Below, one piece after another: positions 51,269 to 54,005 of a stretch of 54,005 nt of DNA. The notes under the pieces were generated by a model, which did no database searches, was not told the origin of the DNA, and saw only the letters and a list, made by a program, of their open reading frames with translations. The DNA comes from an uncultured Bacteroidota bacterium. GTDB lineage: Bacteria; Bacteroidota; Bacteroidia; AKYH767-A; 2013-40CM-41-45. The stretch's first letter is position 1; every line of letters starts with the position of its first letter. The position numbers and the translations under genes were made by a program. The DNA lies in assembly GCA_937871435.1 (NCBI GenBank), contig CALMQM010000015.1:1-54005 (forward strand). Reading direction: 5' to 3'.

Positions 51269-53950
51269 TTAATTTTTTTGAAATTTACCGGAATATACTT
51301 GTCCATTAGTATCTTTAATTATGAAGTAAAATATTCCTGATGGAAATTGAGATTCTAAACTAAATGTACCTTTTGAAAATGATATATTCTTTTCATATAT
51401 TTTCTCCCCTAACAAGTTGTAGATCTTTAGCTCCCCGATAAAGTCAGAGTTACCATTTAAATTAAAACGAAATGTTGATTGAACTGGATTGGGGCTAACA
51501 AATATTTTTATTGCATCCTCTTTAGACAGGAATTTTTTTCTGTTTGTACTAATCGGGGTGCAATTTTGATAAAAGTTGAGCTGATGATCAGGATGTGACA
51601 TATGATAAACTACAGCTGCGTAAATTGGAGCATCGCCAGCAATATCAGGACACAATTCAAGAATACTTTCAATTTGGTCTCTGGAATTGTTGTCTAGCTG
51701 ATAGTTTAAACGTGACTTGAATGTTTTTAAATAAATTTCATTCACCTGTTTATCTGAGACTGCTTCAGTTTGCGAACCCGATAGACTTTCGTTAAGAGAT
51801 TCCAAGTCAGAAATTGAATACGGTCCACTATATTGTGAAGAGGCAATTAAGTTGTTTTTTGAATTTTGTAAATCATGTAAAATTTGTGAGGTGCTAATGT
51901 TAATGGATAAAATACTATCTCTTATGAATTTCTGAGAAATATGATGAAATGCAAAACTATTTTCTTGAATTTTTGTTGACATAATTTTGATCGAATCATT
52001 TAAATATAGAATATCTCTATTCAAGTTTAACCTTGCAACATTGAGATTGTTTCTAAACCTGGCTAGTTTTAACTCGTCAGAATTAGTATTCTGACCGTAA
52101 AAATTCAAAATTGCTTCATCTTGTAACAATTCTGAATCAAATTCAATTCTATTCAATATATATTTTATCAGAGAAAAAGAATTACCAAGTGAAACATCCT
52201 GATTATTGAGTAAATAAATAAGTGAATCTAATGGAGCTTGTTTGTTTCCTTCTTCCTCCAACCTGCTGTCACAATCGTATGCTTGAGGGGTATTAGTTGA
52301 TGGAGAAAACCAAGATGGTGGAATTACAAGCGTTGGATATTGGTATGGGAATGAAGAATTGGCGGAAAATAACGAAAGAGTATACGTTCCAACGCATTCA
52401 GCGTCCACGATGCCAGTCGACATTACCCATTGATTTCCCATGTCAACTTGGGGACCAATCACTGCATTTGCATCAAGATATAATCCACGAGATCCATTGT
52501 GAAACATTGTGTTTACACCAAAAGCAGTGGTTCCACAATAATTTTCAAAAAGAAAACCAACACCCCCGGCTTTAGCAATGTTATGAGCTACAATGTTATC
52601 CACAGATTTATTTATTCCATAACAAGTCTTGTCTACCAAGTCATAGTACCAGTGACATTCAACATCATTGCAGGATATTGTATTTATTCTTCCATAAGCT
52701 GCTTGTATACCTGAAACATTATAGCTTAAGTTGTACATATCAATATCATTGTATTGACAAAACAAAGAGTCACAATTCAATAAATAAATTCCATATTTAC
52801 CATCATATGTATTAATAAAGTTTCCATTGATGCTTTTTGATGGGATGTTGCTAGATGCGAACTCAGAAACAAAAATTCCAGTTCCATTTGTTTTTAACAC
52901 TTGATTTACATTAATTGTATTTGCTCCAACGTAAAGTGGAGTAGCACCATTGTCTTCCAGATCTACTCCATAATTCGTGCAATTAATGGTATTGCCATAA
53001 ATACGCAGGTTGTTGTCTCCAGCAGAAAGGCATCGAATACCTGTTGCCATTGTTAGCATATTATTGTTATATGCATTTAGTCCAATAAATTCAGTGTATA
53101 TACCATAATCGCAATTATCAAAGGAATAAGGTGGACTAGTTGGGAACAATCCATTTTGCTCTATAAAATAGCCGACTGAAGTCGCTGTTCCATAAATCCC
53201 ACTTCCATCAAAAATATTTCCATAAAAGGGATCCGCGTCTATGTCTTTAAAAGCATTCGCTTCAAGGATTAAAGTTGAATTTACAGATGCTATACCAATA
53301 TTTAAGTTTGTAAAAGTATTCCAATTTGGACCTCCATTTATATTAAGGTTACAGTCATTCAAATACATTCCAGCAAAAGTTCTTGTTCCAACTGAAGCTG
53401 TTGATATATTGTAAGGAGGTAATAAAGTTCCAATACATTCAAAATTGTCATCAACCACATTGAAAATAGCAAAATTGTTTCCTCCTGCAAGAGGTTCAAC
53501 ATCCATCCCAATATAATTCATATTAAATGATGTTTCAACAACATCGATAGTTGTCGTAAATATACTGCTACTTGTCCAAATATGCATTCCGTATTCTGCT
53601 TCATTAAGACCACTCTGCGAGCAATAGACAGAAGCTCCTGGCTCAATTTCAATTCCGCCCCACATCGTTCCACAAACTGGTTCGCTGCGCAATAAGGCAG
53701 AGGATATTATCAAAACACCATCCTGTTGAACAATTATTTTTCTTCCTTTTGTAAACGAAAAAACGCCAGTGTTAAATTCCAAAACTTCACCCGCAGGAAC
53801 AATATAAGTTGAATTAATAGTTCCTGGAGCCATTGTTGTCCAACCGCCAGAGACAGTGATATCCGGGTTAATCACACATTGCGCATTTACTTGTAAATTT
53901 ACGCATAAACAAAAAACTAATTCTAAGATAAATAGTGTTGATGTTTTCAT
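51269..53950 (-). CDS. Secreted parallel beta-helix protein with helical stalk and T9SS sorting domain
   Basis: An 893-residue protein. Signal peptide 1-23. Residues about 60-560 form a parallel beta-helix (periplasmic copper-binding NosD-like rungs: 'NGTGIFVSEF', 'DGKYGIYLLNCDSL', 'NDIDMYNLSYNVSG'). Residues about 575-790 are charged and helical ('LKLARFRNNLNVARLNLNRD', then 'IRDSILSINI') and end in the motif 'ELCPDIAGDAPIYAAVVYHM', seen near the end of related Bacteroidota proteins. The last 85 residues are a T9SS type A sorting domain ('IFVSPNPVQSTFRF', 'FPSGIFYFIIKD'). The DNA is visibly more A+T-rich than its neighbours. Upstream control lies beyond the window end. Function unknown; probably surface-exposed. 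Confidence 0.87.
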   Translation of the reverse strand: MKTSTLFILELVFCLCVNLQVNAQCVINPDITVSGGWTTMAPGTINSTYIVPAGEVLEFNTGVFSFTKGRKIIVQQDGVLIISSALLRSEPVCGTMWGGIEIEPGASVYCSQSGLNEAEYGMHIWTSSSIFTTTIDVVETSFNMNYIGMDVEPLAGGNNFAIFNVVDDNFECIGTLLPPYNISTASVGTRTFAGMYLNDCNLNINGGPNWNTFTNLNIGIASVNSTLILEANAFKDIDADPFYGNIFDGSGIYGTATSVGYFIEQNGLFPTSPPYSFDNCDYGIYTEFIGLNAYNNNMLTMATGIRCLSAGDNNLRIYGNTINCTNYGVDLEDNGATPLYVGANTINVNQVLKTNGTGIFVSEFASSNIPSKSINGNFINTYDGKYGIYLLNCDSLFCQYNDIDMYNLSYNVSGIQAAYGRINTISCNDVECHWYYDLVDKTCYGINKSVDNIVAHNIAKAGGVGFLFENYCGTTAFGVNTMFHNGSRGLYLDANAVIGPQVDMGNQWVMSTGIVDAECVGTYTLSLFSANSSFPYQYPTLVIPPSWFSPSTNTPQAYDCDSRLEEEGNKQAPLDSLIYLLNNQDVSLGNSFSLIKYILNRIEFDSELLQDEAILNFYGQNTNSDELKLARFRNNLNVARLNLNRDILYLNDSIKIMSTKIQENSFAFHHISQKFIRDSILSINISTSQILHDLQNSKNNLIASSQYSGPYSISDLESLNESLSGSQTEAVSDKQVNEIYLKTFKSRLNYQLDNNSRDQIESILELCPDIAGDAPIYAAVVYHMSHPDHQLNFYQNCTPISTNRKKFLSKEDAIKIFVSPNPVQSTFRFNLNGNSDFIGELKIYNLLGEKIYEKNISFSKGTFSLESQFPSGIFYFIIKDTNGQVYSGKFQKN

Positions 53951-54005
53951 GTTATATTGATTTTAAAATATTAAATAATAAAATATAAACAAAAAGCGAC
54001 AAATA

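Noticed and set aside
1..54005. tRNA or rRNA genes
   Set aside because: No cloverleaf-like sequence with the conserved GGTTCGAATCC-type arm and no conserved rRNA segment was recognised in the gaps between genes. A covariance-model scan would settle this.

Overview
The window looks like chromosomal DNA of a Bacteroidota bacterium, of the environmental Flavobacteriales/Sphingobacteriales/Chitinophagales kind. The genus cannot be named from sequence alone. The evidence is ten secreted proteins that carry, or appear to carry, a C-terminal type IX secretion (T9SS type A) sorting domain, moderately A+T-rich DNA, families typical of the phylum (DUF4199, DUF885 lipoprotein, Reg_prop propeller, SBBP propeller, GEVED, 7TMR-DISM/SpoIIE, Bacteroidota-type AraC/VOC pairs), and promoter-like TAnnTTTG boxes. 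I count 36 protein genes. I found no rRNA, tRNA, CRISPR array, transposase or phage gene.

Layout. (1) 1-19994 is an accessory/housekeeping stretch. It opens with a GGTTGAT heptanucleotide tandem repeat, followed by a duplicated-domain lipoprotein divergent from an AraC regulator and cupin, a DUF4199 protein next to a membrane-tethered LuxR regulator, a RibD/DHFR-like reductase, OsmC, and an AraC-VOC-secreted protein set. Next come a second VOC protein, a stand-alone Reg_prop propeller, a DUF885 lipoprotein, Ada, a polysaccharide deacetylase and ComF. A P-type cation ATPase and an acyltransferase-3 follow on the plus strand. (2) 20183-31575, all minus strand, holds three large T9SS cargos (SBBP propeller with seven Ig/PKD-like repeats; FG-GAP/VCBS propeller; duplicated-module adhesin-like protein), a methyltransferase and an aldehyde dehydrogenase. 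(3) 31698-36219, plus strand, holds two tandem paralogous receptors: periplasmic jelly-roll, seven membrane helices, coiled coil and a SpoIIE/PP2C phosphatase. (4) 36310-53950 is again rich in T9SS cargo: an M4 thermolysin-like protease with PKD and CUB-like modules, two parallel beta-helix proteins, a GEVED/PKD-like protein, a propeller-like protein and a small cargo with a weak sorting domain. A TonB-domain protein and a pirin lie among them.

How the parts may work together. The secreted proteins would be exported by a T9SS encoded elsewhere and attached to or released from the cell surface, giving adhesion, polymer or protein degradation and surface display. The paired phosphatases could report an extracellular ligand to a partner-switching (anti-sigma/STAS) pathway, but no partner gene is present in the window. 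Several genes end in clear intrinsic terminators, so most T9SS cargos appear to be single transcription units. The least explained signals are the phosphatase pair, an inverted-repeat element with pseudoknot potential upstream of the protease, an apparent frameshift that removes the start of one secreted protein, and hairpins bracketing an orphan membrane gene.
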